From Lachnoclostridium sp. An181 (GTDB lineage Bacteria; Bacillota; Clostridia; Lachnospirales; Lachnospiraceae): DNA of 64,000 nucleotides. Location: contig NZ_NFKJ01000003.1 in assembly GCF_002160325.1 (NCBI RefSeq), positions 124,001 to 188,000 on the forward strand. The letters run 5' to 3'. The position numbers and the translations under genes are program-made. Within the stretch, counting starts at the first letter, position 1. Every line of letters begins with the position of its first letter. The notes beneath the pieces are model-generated. The model was not told the origin of the DNA. It worked only from the letters and a program-made list of their open reading frames with translations, and did not search any database. Positions 35,267 to 44,521 of the stretch are shown here, one piece after another.

Positions 35267-36340
35267 CTAATTTTCCTGGAGATTGCTAAGTTTAGCTGCC
35301 TGGTCTGCGGCAATAAGGCTGTCTATGATCTCATCAAGATCACCATTTAAAATGGAATCCAGCTTGTGCAGCGTCAGCTTAATGCGATGGTCTGTCACGC
35401 GTCCCTGCGGGAAGTTGTAAGTACGTATCTTCTCGGAACGGTCTCCTGTTCCGACCTGACTTCTTCTCGCCTCAGCCTCCGCATCGTGCTGTTTTTCCAT
35501 CTCCAGTTCATACAGCCTTGCGCGTAAAACTTTCAGCGCTTTGTCTTTGTTTTTCAACTGTGATTTTTCATCCTGGCAGGAGATGACGATTCCTGTCGGA
35601 ATGTGTGTCAGACGCACCGCGGAATCCGTAGTGTTGACACACTGGCCACCATTTCCGGATGCACGGAAAACGTCAAATTTACAGTCGTTCATATCCAGCT
35701 CCACGTCAACTTCCTCAGCCTCCGGCATGATCGCCACGGTAATTGTGGAAGTATGGATACGTCCTCCGGACTCTGTCTCCGGCACACGCTGTACGCGGTG
35801 TACACCGCTTTCATATTTCAGCCTTGAGTATGCACCCTGCCCGCTGATCATGAAAACAGCCTCCTTGAATCCTCCAATGCCGTTTTCATTTACAGAGATC
35901 ATCTCTGTTCTCCATCTTCTGCTCTCCGCGTAGTGCTGATACATGCGGTAAATCTCCGCAGCAAAAAGCGCTGCTTCATCCCCGCCCGCGCCTGCGCGGA
36001 TCTCCACGATAACATTCTTCTCATCGTTCGGGTCTTTTGGAAGGAGAAGGATCTTCAGCTCATGCTCAAGTTCCTCTACTCTTTTTCTGGACTCTGCAAG
36101 CTCCTCCTTTGCAAGCTCTCTCATCTCTTCATCGCTCTCTTCCTCGAGCATTGCAAGGCTGTCCTCAATATTCTGTTTGCAGCTTTTATATTCTTTATAA
36201 GTCTCCACGATCGGTGAAAGATCATTCTGCTCCTTCATCAATTTCCGGAAACGGTCCTGGTCATTGGCTACGTCCGGCTCCTGCAGCTCACTCATGATTT
36301 CTTCAAAGCGAATGAGCAAATCTTCCAATCTATCAAACAT
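35267..36340 (-). CDS. prfA: peptide chain release factor 1
   Basis: A 357-residue RF1, which terminates translation at UAA and UAG. The codon-reading tripeptide is PET ([14 protein letters not shown]) in the RF1 PxT position, and the catalytic GGQ lies in [17 protein letters not shown]. Cys replaces the common His after GGQ, which I regard as a lineage trait. Start chosen at ATG 36340, nine bases after AGGAGG. PrmC, which methylates this glutamine, is encoded 13 bases upstream. Confidence 0.97.
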   Translation of the reverse strand: MFDRLEDLLIRFEEIMSELQEPDVANDQDRFRKLMKEQNDLSPIVETYKEYKSCKQNIEDSLAMLEEESDEEMRELAKEELAESRKRVEELEHELKILLLPKDPNDEKNVIVEIRAGAGGDEAALFAAEIYRMYQHYAESRRWRTEMISVNENGIGGFKEAVFMISGQGAYSRLKYESGVHRVQRVPETESGGRIHTSTITVAIMPEAEEVDVELDMNDCKFDVFRASGNGGQCVNTTDSAVRLTHIPTGIVISCQDEKSQLKNKDKALKVLRARLYELEMEKQHDAEAEARRSQVGTGDRSEKIRTYNFPQGRVTDHRIKLTLHKLDSILNGDLDEIIDSLIAADQAAKLSNLQEN

Positions 36341-36353
36341 GTTCATTCTCCTC

Positions 36354-37214
36354 CTATTTCTCCTGATTATTGTACATGCCGTACAGGACGCGGTCAAGTC
36401 CTGCCAAGTCTTTTTTCACGCACACATCCTCAAACCCGCTCTCCCTCATCATGCGGGCCACATCCTCTGCCTGGTGGCAGCCAATCTCAAAAACCAGATA
36501 TCCTCCTGTATGCAGATGATTTCCTGCCTCCCTGACTATCTTCCTATAGAAATAAAGGCCGTCTTCCATCCCGTCCAGGGCAATCCGCGGGTCATATATG
36601 CGCACTTCTTCCTCCAGGTCCTCAATCTCTCCGCTTTTAATATACGGAGGATTGGATGTAATCAAATCGTACTTTTTCTCAATGTTTTTAAATAGATCCG
36701 ACAAGACCAAATGGACTTTTCCTCCATATCTTGCCGCATTTTCCTCAGCCACTTTCAATGCTTTTTGGGAAATATCCGCGCCGTCACACCTGGAGAGCAC
36801 GGCGTAATGCGCCAGACTGACAGGGATACATCCACTGCCCGTACACATGTCAAGACAGGAGAGCTCTTTCTTTTCTTTGGCAAGGAGTTTCAGAAGTCCG
36901 AGCGCTGTCTCCACAAGGATCTCTGTATCCTGCCTTGGAATGAGAACATCTCCGTTGACATAAAAGTCAAGCCCCATAAACTCCTGTGAATTCGTCAAAT
37001 GCTGCAGCGGCACCCTCTCTGCCCGTTTCGCCAAAAGCTTATGATAGTACCTTGCTCCATCCTCATCCACTTCTTTGCCTCTGTCCGCATAGTAGGCTGC
37101 CCTTGTGATGCCTGTGGCAAACTCTAAAAGTAACCAGGCATCCACGTCAAAGTCAGGAACCTTTGCATCCAATAGTCTTTGTTTCCCGTATTCGTACAGT
37201 TCCGCAAATGTCAT
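36354..37214 (-). CDS. prmC: peptide chain release factor N5-glutamine methyltransferase
   Basis: A 286-residue SAM-dependent methyltransferase that modifies the GGQ glutamine of release factors. The N-terminal helical domain is followed by the SAM motif [15 protein letters not shown] and the catalytic [11 protein letters not shown]. It overlaps the DUF1385 gene upstream by four bases and precedes its substrate gene prfA, a widespread arrangement. Confidence 0.96.
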   Translation of the reverse strand: MTFAELYEYGKQRLLDAKVPDFDVDAWLLLEFATGITRAAYYADRGKEVDEDGARYYHKLLAKRAERVPLQHLTNSQEFMGLDFYVNGDVLIPRQDTEILVETALGLLKLLAKEKKELSCLDMCTGSGCIPVSLAHYAVLSRCDGADISQKALKVAEENAARYGGKVHLVLSDLFKNIEKKYDLITSNPPYIKSGEIEDLEEEVRIYDPRIALDGMEDGLYFYRKIVREAGNHLHTGGYLVFEIGCHQAEDVARMMRESGFEDVCVKKDLAGLDRVLYGMYNNQEK

Positions 37215-38149
37215 GCAGCCACCTCTTTGAACGTCTCTTTTTGATATTCTTTCCAGTCAAATACAGCTTCTACTGCAAGAATAGCCACTTCGATCATGTC
37301 ATCCTCCGGCTCTTTGGTGGTCAGTTTCTGCAGCATCAGCCCAGGTTTGCTCACCGCGCACACAATCCCGCTCTCACTGTTTCCCGCCAGACGGATGATC
37401 TCGTAGGAAATCCCCGCGATCACAGGTATCAGTGCCAGACGGACGGCCAGATTGAGCGCCATGGAGTCGAACTGGACAAAAAAATGCAGAATAATACTCA
37501 CGAGAATGACAAACAGAAGAAAACTCGTTCCACACCGTTTGTGCAGCCTGGAGCTTTTCCTGACATTCTCCACATTTAGTTCAAACCCATTTTCAATACA
37601 GTTGATGCACTTGTGCTCTGCTCCGTGGTACATGAACACTCTTTTGATATCTTTCATCCTGGAAATAAGTACCATATATCCAAGGAAAATCGCGATCTTG
37701 ATCATGCCCTCGCACACTGCAAATACGCTCTGTGACGCGCCGGCGCGCTTTAACAGGGATGACAGAAGATACGGGAGAACCATAAAAATTGCAATGGCAA
37801 GCACAATGGACAGGGCAATGGTTCCACCCATCATCCATTTTTCCGCCCGCTCCTTTTTCTCTTCCTCTTTTTTTGTCAGGCCCGCCTCCATCTCGTCTTC
37901 CTCCTCAAAAAAACTTGCAGAGAAAGCAAGGGTCTTCATCCCGAGGACGAGGGAATCGACAAATGCAAATACACCGCGGACAAACGGAATCTTCAGGAGC
38001 ATTTTATGCCTTCCGACAACGCTTCGGTATTCCTTTTTGTCCACCTCCACATTCCCGTCCGGTTTTCTCACCGCCACCGCGTATTCGTCCTTGTTTTTCA
38101 TCATGATTCCCTCGAGGACTGCCTGCCCTCCGATATTTGATGATTTCAT
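37211..38149 (-). CDS. DUF1385 family membrane protein (YqhQ-like)
   Basis: A 312-residue protein with the family opening GGQAVLEGIMMKNKDEYAVAVR and several membrane segments (about residues 108-135, 145-165, 205-260). The HGAEHKCINCIENG motif, with His and Cys residues that could bind metal, is conserved in the family. The function is not established. Commonly found between rpmE and prmC-prfA in Firmicutes, as here. Ribosome site AAGGAG precedes ATG 38149. Confidence 0.93.
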   Translation of the reverse strand: MKSSNIGGQAVLEGIMMKNKDEYAVAVRKPDGNVEVDKKEYRSVVGRHKMLLKIPFVRGVFAFVDSLVLGMKTLAFSASFFEEEDEMEAGLTKKEEEKKERAEKWMMGGTIALSIVLAIAIFMVLPYLLSSLLKRAGASQSVFAVCEGMIKIAIFLGYMVLISRMKDIKRVFMYHGAEHKCINCIENGFELNVENVRKSSRLHKRCGTSFLLFVILVSIILHFFVQFDSMALNLAVRLALIPVIAGISYEIIRLAGNSESGIVCAVSKPGLMLQKLTTKEPEDDMIEVAILAVEAVFDWKEYQKETFKEVAA

Positions 38150-38175
38150 GAATAAAACTCCTTATGACGCAAAGC

Positions 38176-38198
38176 AGGATTGCCTGTTCGGCAATCCT
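38176..38198. other. hairpin between rpmE and the DUF1385 gene
   Basis: A perfect 9-bp stem AGGATTGCC / GGCAATCCT with a 5-nt loop. Neither strand has a T-tract after it, so it is a poor terminator and more likely an RNA-processing or stability hairpin in the rpmE-DUF1385 transcript. Confidence 0.5.
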
Positions 38199-38214
38199 GA
38201 CATTCCAACTTTGA

Positions 38215-38415
38215 TTATTTAATTCCGTATTTTTTATTGAACTTGTCTACACGTCCGCGTGCCTGAGCAGCTTTCTGCTGTCCTGTGTAGAATGGATGAC
38301 ACTTGGAGCAGATTTCCACATGGATATCTTCTTTTGTAGAACCTGTCACAAATGTGTTTCCACAGTTGCAAGTCACAGTTGCCTGATGGTAATCTGGATG
38401 TATTCCTTTTTTCAT
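38215..38415 (-). CDS. rpmE: 50S ribosomal protein L31, zinc-binding type
   Basis: A 66-residue L31. The zinc ligands CNCG and [10 protein letters not shown] mark it as the zinc-containing form (not the zinc-independent paralogue YtiA type). Start at ATG 38415 with GAGGTG six bases upstream. It has its own promoter and a structured leader and is followed by the DUF1385-prmC-prfA genes. Confidence 0.97.
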   Translation of the reverse strand: MKKGIHPDYHQATVTCNCGNTFVTGSTKEDIHVEICSKCHPFYTGQQKAAQARGRVDKFNKKYGIK

Positions 38416-38429
38416 GATTTTCACCTCGT

Positions 38430-38520
38430 CATTCTATATTATCTTTCACGCAAAACAACCGCCTGCGCAAGGTTCCTTGCAGCCAAGGGGCTGCCTGCTT
38501 TTCATTATCTCTTAAACAGC
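38430..38520 (-). ncRNA. structured rpmE leader, candidate L31 autoregulatory RNA
   Basis: The transcript between promoter and ribosome site contains adjacent stems CAGCCCCTTGGCTG and GCAAGGAACCTTGC, flanked by GC-rich GCAGG and CGCAGGCGG. L31 leaders that bind the protein are known in several bacterial groups. The placement fits, but I cannot match this to a specific consensus by eye. Confidence 0.45.
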
Positions 38521-38526
38521 GTTGTT

Positions 38527-38555
38527 ATTGTACCATATCTGTTTTTGGATTGCAA
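38527..38555 (-). promoter_or_regulatory. sigma-A promoter of rpmE
   Basis: Minus strand: TTGCAA, 17-nt spacer, TACAAT. It begins just after the rho stop codon; no terminator is visible between rho and this promoter. Confidence 0.75.
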
Positions 38556-38572
38556 GTTATTTATTTTTGTTT

Positions 38573-39901
38573 TTAAAGAATTTTTGTCTTCTTGATCATC
38601 TGGACAAATTCCTGGTTGTCCTTTGTCCTCTCGAAAAGATTGAGGATATTGTCCACTGCCTCATCCGTTTTCATACCATTCAAAGCCTTCCGCATGATAT
38701 AGACAGCTTCCTGCTCTTCCTTGTCCAAAAGAAGGTCCTCTCTTCTTGTCCCTGATTTTGGAATATCCAGTGCCGGGAAGATTCTCTTTTCTGATAATTT
38801 TCTGTCAAGCACAAGCTCCATATTTCCGGTCCCTTTGAACTCCTCGTAGATGACATCATCCATCTTGCTGCCCGTGTCCACCAGCGCACTGGCAAGGATA
38901 GTGAGACTTCCGCCCTCTCTCATATTTCTCGCAGCTCCGAAGAACCGTTTTGGCATGTGCAGCGCTGCCGGGTCAAGTCCTCCGGAAAGTGTCCGACCGC
39001 TCGGCGGCACGGTCAGATTATATGCCCTGGCAAGTCTTGTGATACTGTCCAAAAGGATCATGACATCTTTCTTGTGTTCCACAAGACGCTTCGCCCTCTC
39101 GATCACCATCTCTGACACACGCTTGTGGTGTTCCGGCAGTTCATCAAAGGTCGAGTAGATCACCTCCACATTTTTCCCCTCGATCGTCTCCTTGATATCT
39201 GTCACCTCTTCCGGCCTCTCATCAATGAGCAGAATGAGAAGGTGCACTTCCGGATTGTTTTTCTGCACAGACAATGCAATCTCCTTTAATAATGTAGTTT
39301 TTCCTGCCTTCGGAGGAGATACGATCATTCCCCTCTGGCCCTTTCCGATCGGTGAGATCAAGTCCACCACCCGCATGGCTGTGGACCCTCGCCTTTTGTT
39401 TTCCAGGCGCAGCCTTTCGTTCGGAAAGATCGGAGTCATATCCTCAAAGTTCTGTCTTTTTGCAGCCTCCGCAGGATGGATTCCGTTGATCTTTGTCACA
39501 TACAAAAGCGCACCGAATTTCTCAGACTGGGTCTTGATCCTCGTGTTTCCGCTCACAATGTCCCCTGTCTTTAAGTTGAATCTGCGTATCTGCGACGGGG
39601 ATACATAGACATCGTTCTCACCCGGGAGATAATTCTCACACCGGATAAATCCATATCCGTCCGGCAGAACCTCCAGTATTCCATTGGCAGTCTGTCCACT
39701 GTCCAGCTGCTCTATATCCATGCTGCCTCCCTTTTCATGCTTTACCTCTTCTTTTACTTCTCTGGCAGAATCTTTCTCATCTTCTTTCAGCATCAGTTCC
39801 ACCAAATCTGATTTTTTCATTGCAGAAATGCCTTTCAGTCCTCGCGCCTTTGCCACATCTCTTAAAGCTGACAAAGACAGAGACTCGTACTTCTCTCTCA
39901 T
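38573..39901 (-). CDS. rho: transcription termination factor Rho
   Basis: A 442-residue RNA helicase. It has an N-terminal SAP-like helix pair (residues 1-38), a short acidic linker, a cold-shock-like RNA-binding domain ([14 protein letters not shown], about 72-120), Walker A in [13 protein letters not shown] (about 195-207), Walker [14 protein letters not shown] and the R-loop/Q-loop region [21 protein letters not shown]. The length and order are normal. Single gene divergent from the malic enzyme gene, with a leader of about 90 nt. Confidence 0.97.
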   Translation of the reverse strand: MREKYESLSLSALRDVAKARGLKGISAMKKSDLVELMLKEDEKDSAREVKEEVKHEKGGSMDIEQLDSGQTANGILEVLPDGYGFIRCENYLPGENDVYVSPSQIRRFNLKTGDIVSGNTRIKTQSEKFGALLYVTKINGIHPAEAAKRQNFEDMTPIFPNERLRLENKRRGSTAMRVVDLISPIGKGQRGMIVSPPKAGKTTLLKEIALSVQKNNPEVHLLILLIDERPEEVTDIKETIEGKNVEVIYSTFDELPEHHKRVSEMVIERAKRLVEHKKDVMILLDSITRLARAYNLTVPPSGRTLSGGLDPAALHMPKRFFGAARNMREGGSLTILASALVDTGSKMDDVIYEEFKGTGNMELVLDRKLSEKRIFPALDIPKSGTRREDLLLDKEEQEAVYIMRKALNGMKTDEAVDNILNLFERTKDNQEFVQMIKKTKIL

Positions 39902-39999
39902 AGATTCAATCCTTTCTTGCTTCCTATCCTCTTTATGTTCTCTCTGTAATTCATTGGGGATTTTATAAAAATGAAATGCTTTTCGTGAATTTACTTTGC

Positions 40000-40027
40000 A
40001 TTATACACCATAACCCCACAAAGTGAA
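40000..40027 (-). promoter_or_regulatory. sigma-A promoter of rho
   Basis: Minus strand: TTCACT, 16-nt spacer, TATAAT, about 100 bases upstream of the rho start. Confidence 0.6.
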
Positions 40028-40066
40028 AGCCTTTTTTCTTTACCGCTTTTCCCGGAAAACATTTGG

Positions 40067-40095
40067 TTGCTTTGGAATTCTTTCAATGCTATGAT
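40067..40095 (+). promoter_or_regulatory. sigma-A promoter of the malic enzyme operon
   Basis: Plus strand: TTGCTT, 17-nt spacer, TATGAT with TGC extension. It is about 45 bases upstream of the start codon and divergent to the rho promoter. Confidence 0.6.
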
Positions 40096-40140
40096 GTTAT
40101 ATAGATTTTGACAGAATAAAATGAAAAGGTGTGAAAGAAC

Positions 40141-41295
40141 ATGACGATAAGTGAAAAAGCATTAAAGATGCATGAAGAATGGAATGGAAAACTGGAGACA
40201 ACCGCAAAAGCGCATGTCAAATCCCGCGAGGATCTGTCCATCGCGTATACCCCGGGTGTCGCAGAGCCATGCAAAGTCATTGCAAAAGATAAAGAAGAAG
40301 CCTACCGCTATACGATCAAATCAAACACCGTGGCTGTAGTCTCGGACGGAAGCGCTGTCCTTGGCCTTGGCAACATCGGTCCTTACGCAGCTATGCCTGT
40401 TATGGAAGGAAAAGCCGTACTCTTCAAGGAATTCGGCGGCGTCAACGCCTTCCCTGTCTGCCTTGACACCCAGGATACAGAGGAGATCATCCGCACGGTC
40501 GTAAACATTGCCCCTGCTTTTGGCGGCATCAACCTGGAAGACATCTCCGCTCCGCGCTGTTTTGAGATCGAGGAGCGTTTAAAAGAACTTTTGGACATTC
40601 CTGTTTTCCACGATGACCAGCACGGGACAGCTATCGTTGTGCTCGCGGGCATCATCAATGCCCTGAAAGTAACAGGCAAGAAAAAAGAGGACTGCAAGGT
40701 TGTCGTAAACGGAGCCGGCTCCGCAGGGGTTGCCATCACAAAACTTCTCCTCACCTACGGATTTGCTCATATTACTATGTGTGACATCAACGGAATCATC
40801 TCCAAAGATTCCCCAAATCTAAATTGGATGCAGGAGAAAATGGCCAAATTGACAAACCTGGAGAATAAAACAGGGACTCTTGCCGATGCTTTGAAAGGAG
40901 CAGATATCTTTATCGGAGTCTCCGCTCCTGGTATTGTCACAAAAGAAATGGTGGAATCCATGAACAAAGACTCCATCCTGTTCGCCATGGCAAACCCTGT
41001 GCCGGAGATCATGCCGGATCTTGCAAAAGAAGCCGGAGCTAAAGTAGTGGGAACCGGCCGTTCTGACTTTCCGAATCAGGTAAACAATGTCGTTGCCTTC
41101 CCTGGAATCTTCCGGGGAGCTTTGGAAGGACGTGCTGTACAAATCACAGAAGAAATGAAACTTGCGGCCGCGCACGCCATCGCCGGCCTTGTAAGTGAAG
41201 AAGAACTCAGTGAGACTAACATTCTCCCTGAGGCCTTTGACCCTCGTGTCGCTGATGTGGTCAGCGCAGCAGTTAAGGAGCACATCAAACAATGA
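40141..41295 (+). CDS. NAD(P)-dependent malic enzyme
   Basis: A 384-residue short-form malic enzyme that decarboxylates malate to pyruvate. Motifs include LSIAYTPGVAEPCK, the metal/substrate region FHDDQHGTAIVVLAGIINA and the dinucleotide fold VVNGAGSAGVAITKLL. It lacks the C-terminal phosphotransacetylase domain of MaeB. Whether it prefers NAD or NADP cannot be told. Its last four bases overlap the next gene. Confidence 0.95.
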   Translation: MTISEKALKMHEEWNGKLETTAKAHVKSREDLSIAYTPGVAEPCKVIAKDKEEAYRYTIKSNTVAVVSDGSAVLGLGNIGPYAAMPVMEGKAVLFKEFGGVNAFPVCLDTQDTEEIIRTVVNIAPAFGGINLEDISAPRCFEIEERLKELLDIPVFHDDQHGTAIVVLAGIINALKVTGKKKEDCKVVVNGAGSAGVAITKLLLTYGFAHITMCDINGIISKDSPNLNWMQEKMAKLTNLENKTGTLADALKGADIFIGVSAPGIVTKEMVESMNKDSILFAMANPVPEIMPDLAKEAGAKVVGTGRSDFPNQVNNVVAFPGIFRGALEGRAVQITEEMKLAAAHAIAGLVSEEELSETNILPEAFDPRVADVVSAAVKEHIKQ

Positions 41296-42224
41296 CAAAG
41301 CGCTGGGGCGACAAAAGATATTACTCTTTAGACTATTATGTGAAGAAACACTGCGGTGAAAAACTTTATAAAATCGCACTAAACGGTGGTATGAGCTGTC
41401 CAAACCGCGATGGCCTACTGGGTGATCGCGGCTGTATTTTCTGCAGCGCGGGAGGCTCCGGTGATTTTGCTTCCTCCCCAGCCCTCTCCGTCCACGAACA
41501 GATCGTGGAGGGGAAAAAGCTGGTGGCCAGAAAATACACAGGTGGTTCCTACATCGCCTATTTCCAGGCATATACAAACACCTACGCTCCTGTCACCTAC
41601 CTTCGCCCTCTTTTTATGGCAGCCATAAAGGAGCCGGACATAAAAATCCTATCCATCGCTACAAGGCCGGACTGTCTTGGAGAGGAGGTGCTCTCTCTGC
41701 TTAGTGAATTAAACAAAATCAAACCCGTCTGGGTGGAACTTGGCCTTCAAACCATTCACGAGGGCACTGCAAACTTTATCCGCAGAGGATATCCACTCGC
41801 TGTCTTTGATCGGGCTGTGGATGCACTGCATAAAGCGGACATTGACATCATCGTCCACACCATCCTCTCGCTCCCGCACGAGACAAGAGAGGATATGCAA
41901 AAAACAATCACTTATCTGAACACCAAGCCTATTCAGGGCATTAAATTACAGCTTTTGCATGTACTAAAAGGCACGGATCTGGAAATACATTACAGGAACG
42001 GAGATTTCACTCTTCCCACAATGGACGAATACTTTTCCATCCTGTCCGGATGCCTGACTCATTTAAGAGAAGATATTGTGGTCCACAGGCTGACCGGGGA
42101 TGCTCCAAAACATCTGCTCGTTGCTCCTTTGTGGACCGCGGACAAACGACAGGTACTGAATAAAATGAACCACTATTTGAAAGAACACGACATATGGCAG
42201 GGAAAAGAATGGTTTCCCAGCTGA
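41292..42224 (+). CDS. TIGR01212-family radical SAM protein (YhcC-like)
   Basis: A 310-residue radical SAM enzyme. The cluster cysteines appear as a spaced set in MSCPNRDGLLGDRGCIFC, typical of the YhcC/TIGR01212 group rather than the simple CxxxCxxC. ELGLQTIHEGTANFIRRG and KLQLLHVLKGTDLE also match that group. Members have been tied to tRNA or radical modification, but the reaction is not settled. Overlaps malic enzyme by four bases (ATGA), so expression is coupled. Confidence 0.92.
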   Translation: MTKRWGDKRYYSLDYYVKKHCGEKLYKIALNGGMSCPNRDGLLGDRGCIFCSAGGSGDFASSPALSVHEQIVEGKKLVARKYTGGSYIAYFQAYTNTYAPVTYLRPLFMAAIKEPDIKILSIATRPDCLGEEVLSLLSELNKIKPVWVELGLQTIHEGTANFIRRGYPLAVFDRAVDALHKADIDIIVHTILSLPHETREDMQKTITYLNTKPIQGIKLQLLHVLKGTDLEIHYRNGDFTLPTMDEYFSILSGCLTHLREDIVVHRLTGDAPKHLLVAPLWTADKRQVLNKMNHYLKEHDIWQGKEWFPS

Positions 42225-42240
42225 GAAAGGATTCGTTTTT

Positions 42241-42753
42241 ATGGCTGATACGTTTACCCTCTACAAATTAATTATTTTATATATGCTAAAACGTGTGGAT
42301 TTCCCACTCACAAACGGTCAGATCTCGGAATTTATTTTGGACAAGGGGTACACGACCTACTTCAAACTCCAGCAAGCGATCTCCGAGATGGTGGAAACAG
42401 GACTTCTCCGCGAAGAGCAGGCTCACAACCGCACACTCTATCATCTGACCGAAGAAGGGGAACAGACCATTGACTTTTTTCATACAAAGATTTCCCCTGC
42501 CATCCAGCACGACATTGACCTGTTTTTAAAGGAGCGCAGATATGACTTAAAAGATGAAGTGTCCGTAAAATCCGATTATTTTCAAAACGAACACAATGAA
42601 TTCTGCGTCAGATGCCAGGTCATTGAAAATCAGATTCCCCTTATTGATCTGACTCTCACCGTTCCGACGGAAAATGAAGCAGAGACCATCGCCACAAACT
42701 GGAGCCAGCACAATCAGGAAATCTATGCGCTGATCATGGAAAAACTTTTATAA
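42241..42753 (+). CDS. DUF4364 family protein
   Basis: A 170-residue protein. The N-terminal 75 residues (KLIILYMLKRVDFPLTNGQI, LLREEQAHNRTLYHLTEEGE) look like a PadR-like winged helix, and the C-terminal half is an alpha/beta domain of unknown role. It is common in Clostridia downstream of metabolic genes. Third gene of the malic enzyme operon, 16 bases after the radical SAM gene. A DNA-binding role is plausible but not shown. Confidence 0.88.
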   Translation: MADTFTLYKLIILYMLKRVDFPLTNGQISEFILDKGYTTYFKLQQAISEMVETGLLREEQAHNRTLYHLTEEGEQTIDFFHTKISPAIQHDIDLFLKERRYDLKDEVSVKSDYFQNEHNEFCVRCQVIENQIPLIDLTLTVPTENEAETIATNWSQHNQEIYALIMEKLL

Positions 42754-42774
42754 GCAAAATCAAACCTTAAACAT

Positions 42775-42818
42775 GGGTATTTGGAACGTATGCATTTCCA
42801 AATACCTATTTTTTATTT
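42775..42818 (+). terminator. intrinsic terminator after the DUF4364 gene
   Basis: Plus strand: an 11-bp stem GGTATTTGGAA / TTCCAAATACC followed by TATTTTTTATTT. Confidence 0.88.
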
Positions 42819-42824
42819 CCATAC

Positions 42825-42853
42825 TTGACATTTCTTCTTTTTGGGTGTATTGT
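42825..42853 (+). promoter_or_regulatory. sigma-A promoter of the ABC exporter operon
   Basis: Plus strand: TTGACA, 17-nt spacer, TATTGT. The -10 box forms the left end of the inverted repeat at 42848-42873. Confidence 0.78.
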
Positions 42854-42873
42854 ATTAAGCAAGTAATACAATA
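42848..42873. promoter_or_regulatory. operator-like inverted repeat over -10 and start site
   Basis: A perfect 10-bp inverted repeat TATTGTATTA / TAATACAATA with a 6-nt centre. Its position across the -10 and transcription start is that of a repressor site; GntR-type (YtrA-like) regulators often control such two-gene ABC exporters. No regulator gene is adjacent. Confidence 0.7.
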
Positions 42874-42906
42874 ATACATTAACACAAATTCAGAGGAGGG
42901 TATGAT

Positions 42907-43641
42907 ATGTCATCTGTATTAACTGCCAACAAGGTTACCAAAACCTTTAAACAGAAAAAAGCTCTGGACGAGGTCAGCATGGACATTAAAAAAGGCGATA
43001 TCTATGGACTGATCGGCAAGAATGGCGCGGGCAAGACAACACTCATCCGCATCATCTGCGGCCTGGCTGCCCCGACAGGCGGAGACATTAAACTTTTTGA
43101 CTCATCCGATCTGGTGAGCGCCAGAAAAGAGATCGGTACAGTAATTGAATCGCCTGCTTTTTATCCAAACATGACTGCCAAACAAAATCTCATGGCACAG
43201 TGCAAACTTATGGGAGTCAAAAATACAAAATGTATCCCAAAGATCCTTCATATGGTCGGACTGGAAGGAACTGACAAGAAAAAAGCAAAGAATTTTTCCC
43301 TTGGTATGAAACAACGTCTGGCCATTGCCCTCTCCCTCGTGGGAGAACCAAAGTTCCTTGTGCTTGATGAGCCTACCAACGGACTTGACCCGGAAGGCAT
43401 CAAGGAAATCCGGGAGCTGATTTTAACGCTGAACGAAAAATACGAGATCACCGTGCTGATTTCCAGCCATATTTTGAGCGAACTTTCCAAAATCGCAACC
43501 CGTTATGGTATTCTCCACCAAGGAAAACTTCTGGAAGAATTCACAGAGGAGGATCTGTGGAAAAAATGCAGTGAAAACCAAAATGGGGAGCTGGATCTGG
43601 AATCTTATTTCTTACAGGTGATTGGAGGGAACAGACAATGA
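42907..43641 (+). CDS. ABC transporter ATP-binding protein
   Basis: A 244-residue ATPase with Walker A GKNGAGKTTLIR, signature FSLGMKQRLAIALSL, Walker B FLVLDEPTNGLDPEG and the H-loop in ISSHILSEL. The F-S-L-G-M-K-Q signature is that of bacitracin/lantibiotic-type or YtrB-like exporters. GAGGAGGG precedes ATG 42907. It partners the permease that overlaps its 3' end by four bases. Confidence 0.93.
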   Translation: MSSVLTANKVTKTFKQKKALDEVSMDIKKGDIYGLIGKNGAGKTTLIRIICGLAAPTGGDIKLFDSSDLVSARKEIGTVIESPAFYPNMTAKQNLMAQCKLMGVKNTKCIPKILHMVGLEGTDKKKAKNFSLGMKQRLAIALSLVGEPKFLVLDEPTNGLDPEGIKEIRELILTLNEKYEITVLISSHILSELSKIATRYGILHQGKLLEEFTEEDLWKKCSENQNGELDLESYFLQVIGGNRQ

Positions 43642-44486
43642 AACAATTATTGAGAAGTGATCTTTATAAATTGAACAAAGCACGCTACTTTTGGATCTGC
43701 CTTGTCATCAATATCGTGCTGGCAGTCCTTTCCGTATTCATCATTGATTTTTCTTATAGGGTTGCGGGCGATGCCATGGCAACCAGCCTGGAGGCCCAGG
43801 ACCAGGCAATGCAGGAAAACGGCGTCAATATATCTACAGACGGACTTGCAAGAAGTTACAAAGACTTGAGCGCATCCAGCCAGATGCTCGCTCTTTCCTT
43901 TGGCAGCAGTCTTTTGCTGATCGGAATCGTCATCTCCCTTTTTGCGGGCGGAGAATTCAACCACGGGACGATCAAAAACATTGCCTCAAGAAATTACAGC
44001 AGAGCAAAGATTTATCTGTCTAAACTTTTGATCAGCATCCTGGCAGCCATCGTATTTACTCTGCTCTACATGGCAGCCACGACGATCACAGCCACTGTCC
44101 TGTGGGGCTTTGGAAGTACAGGTTCTGGGTTCTGGACGCATGTGATGCAAGTGACAGCCATTGAACTTTTGCTTGCCGGCGCATTTGCATCCGTCTTCTA
44201 CATGATCGCCATGCTCATCCGCCAAAGCGGAGCTGCCATTGCCGTCAATCTTTGTTTTCTGGAGTTTTTCTCCATGATCTTCATGCTCCTGGAAATGCTT
44301 TACAAAAAGATTAGCGGGGACACAATCGTACTTTCCAAGTATCTTTTGGACACTAACATCACAGAAGTGGCCACAAAAGAACTGACCTCTTCCCTTGCGA
44401 CACGCAGCATTGTCACTGCGCTTGTCTACCTTGCCGTGACCATCTGCATCGGAATGGTGGTATTTTCCAAAAAAGACATCAAATAG
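43638..44486 (+). CDS. ABC transporter permease (ABC-2 type)
   Basis: A 282-residue membrane protein with about six hydrophobic segments (near residues 16-37, 90-105, 130-155, 175-195, 205-225, 255-275). The pattern of an N-terminal helix, a large loop, and the GGEFNHGTIKNI motif is typical of bacitracin/lantibiotic immunity-type permeases. The substrate is unknown; self-protection against a peptide or antibiotic is the usual inference. Last gene of the pair. Confidence 0.88.
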   Translation: MKQLLRSDLYKLNKARYFWICLVINIVLAVLSVFIIDFSYRVAGDAMATSLEAQDQAMQENGVNISTDGLARSYKDLSASSQMLALSFGSSLLLIGIVISLFAGGEFNHGTIKNIASRNYSRAKIYLSKLLISILAAIVFTLLYMAATTITATVLWGFGSTGSGFWTHVMQVTAIELLLAGAFASVFYMIAMLIRQSGAAIAVNLCFLEFFSMIFMLLEMLYKKISGDTIVLSKYLLDTNITEVATKELTSSLATRSIVTALVYLAVTICIGMVVFSKKDIK

Positions 44487-44491
44487 CAGAT

Positions 44492-44521
44492 AAGGAGGTG
44501 GAAATCCACCTCCTATTTTTC
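44492..44521 (+). terminator. terminator after the ABC exporter
   Basis: Plus strand: a 9-10 bp stem AGGAGGTGG / CCACCTCCT with a 4-nt loop, then ATTTTTC. It overlaps the rarA stop codon on the other strand. Confidence 0.82.

Noticed and set aside
35267-36340. Cys after GGQ in RF1 as a functional novelty
   Set aside because: The surrounding [15 protein letters not shown] looks like a normal variant of this lineage rather than a lesion.
36341-36397. Upstream start for prfA
   Set aside because: It would run into prmC; the family N-terminus and ribosome site fit ATG 36340.
36543-36555. Third copy of the CTATAG hairpin repeat
   Set aside because: CCTATAGAAA occurs inside prmC, but there is no matching inverted arm at the 16-nt loop distance.
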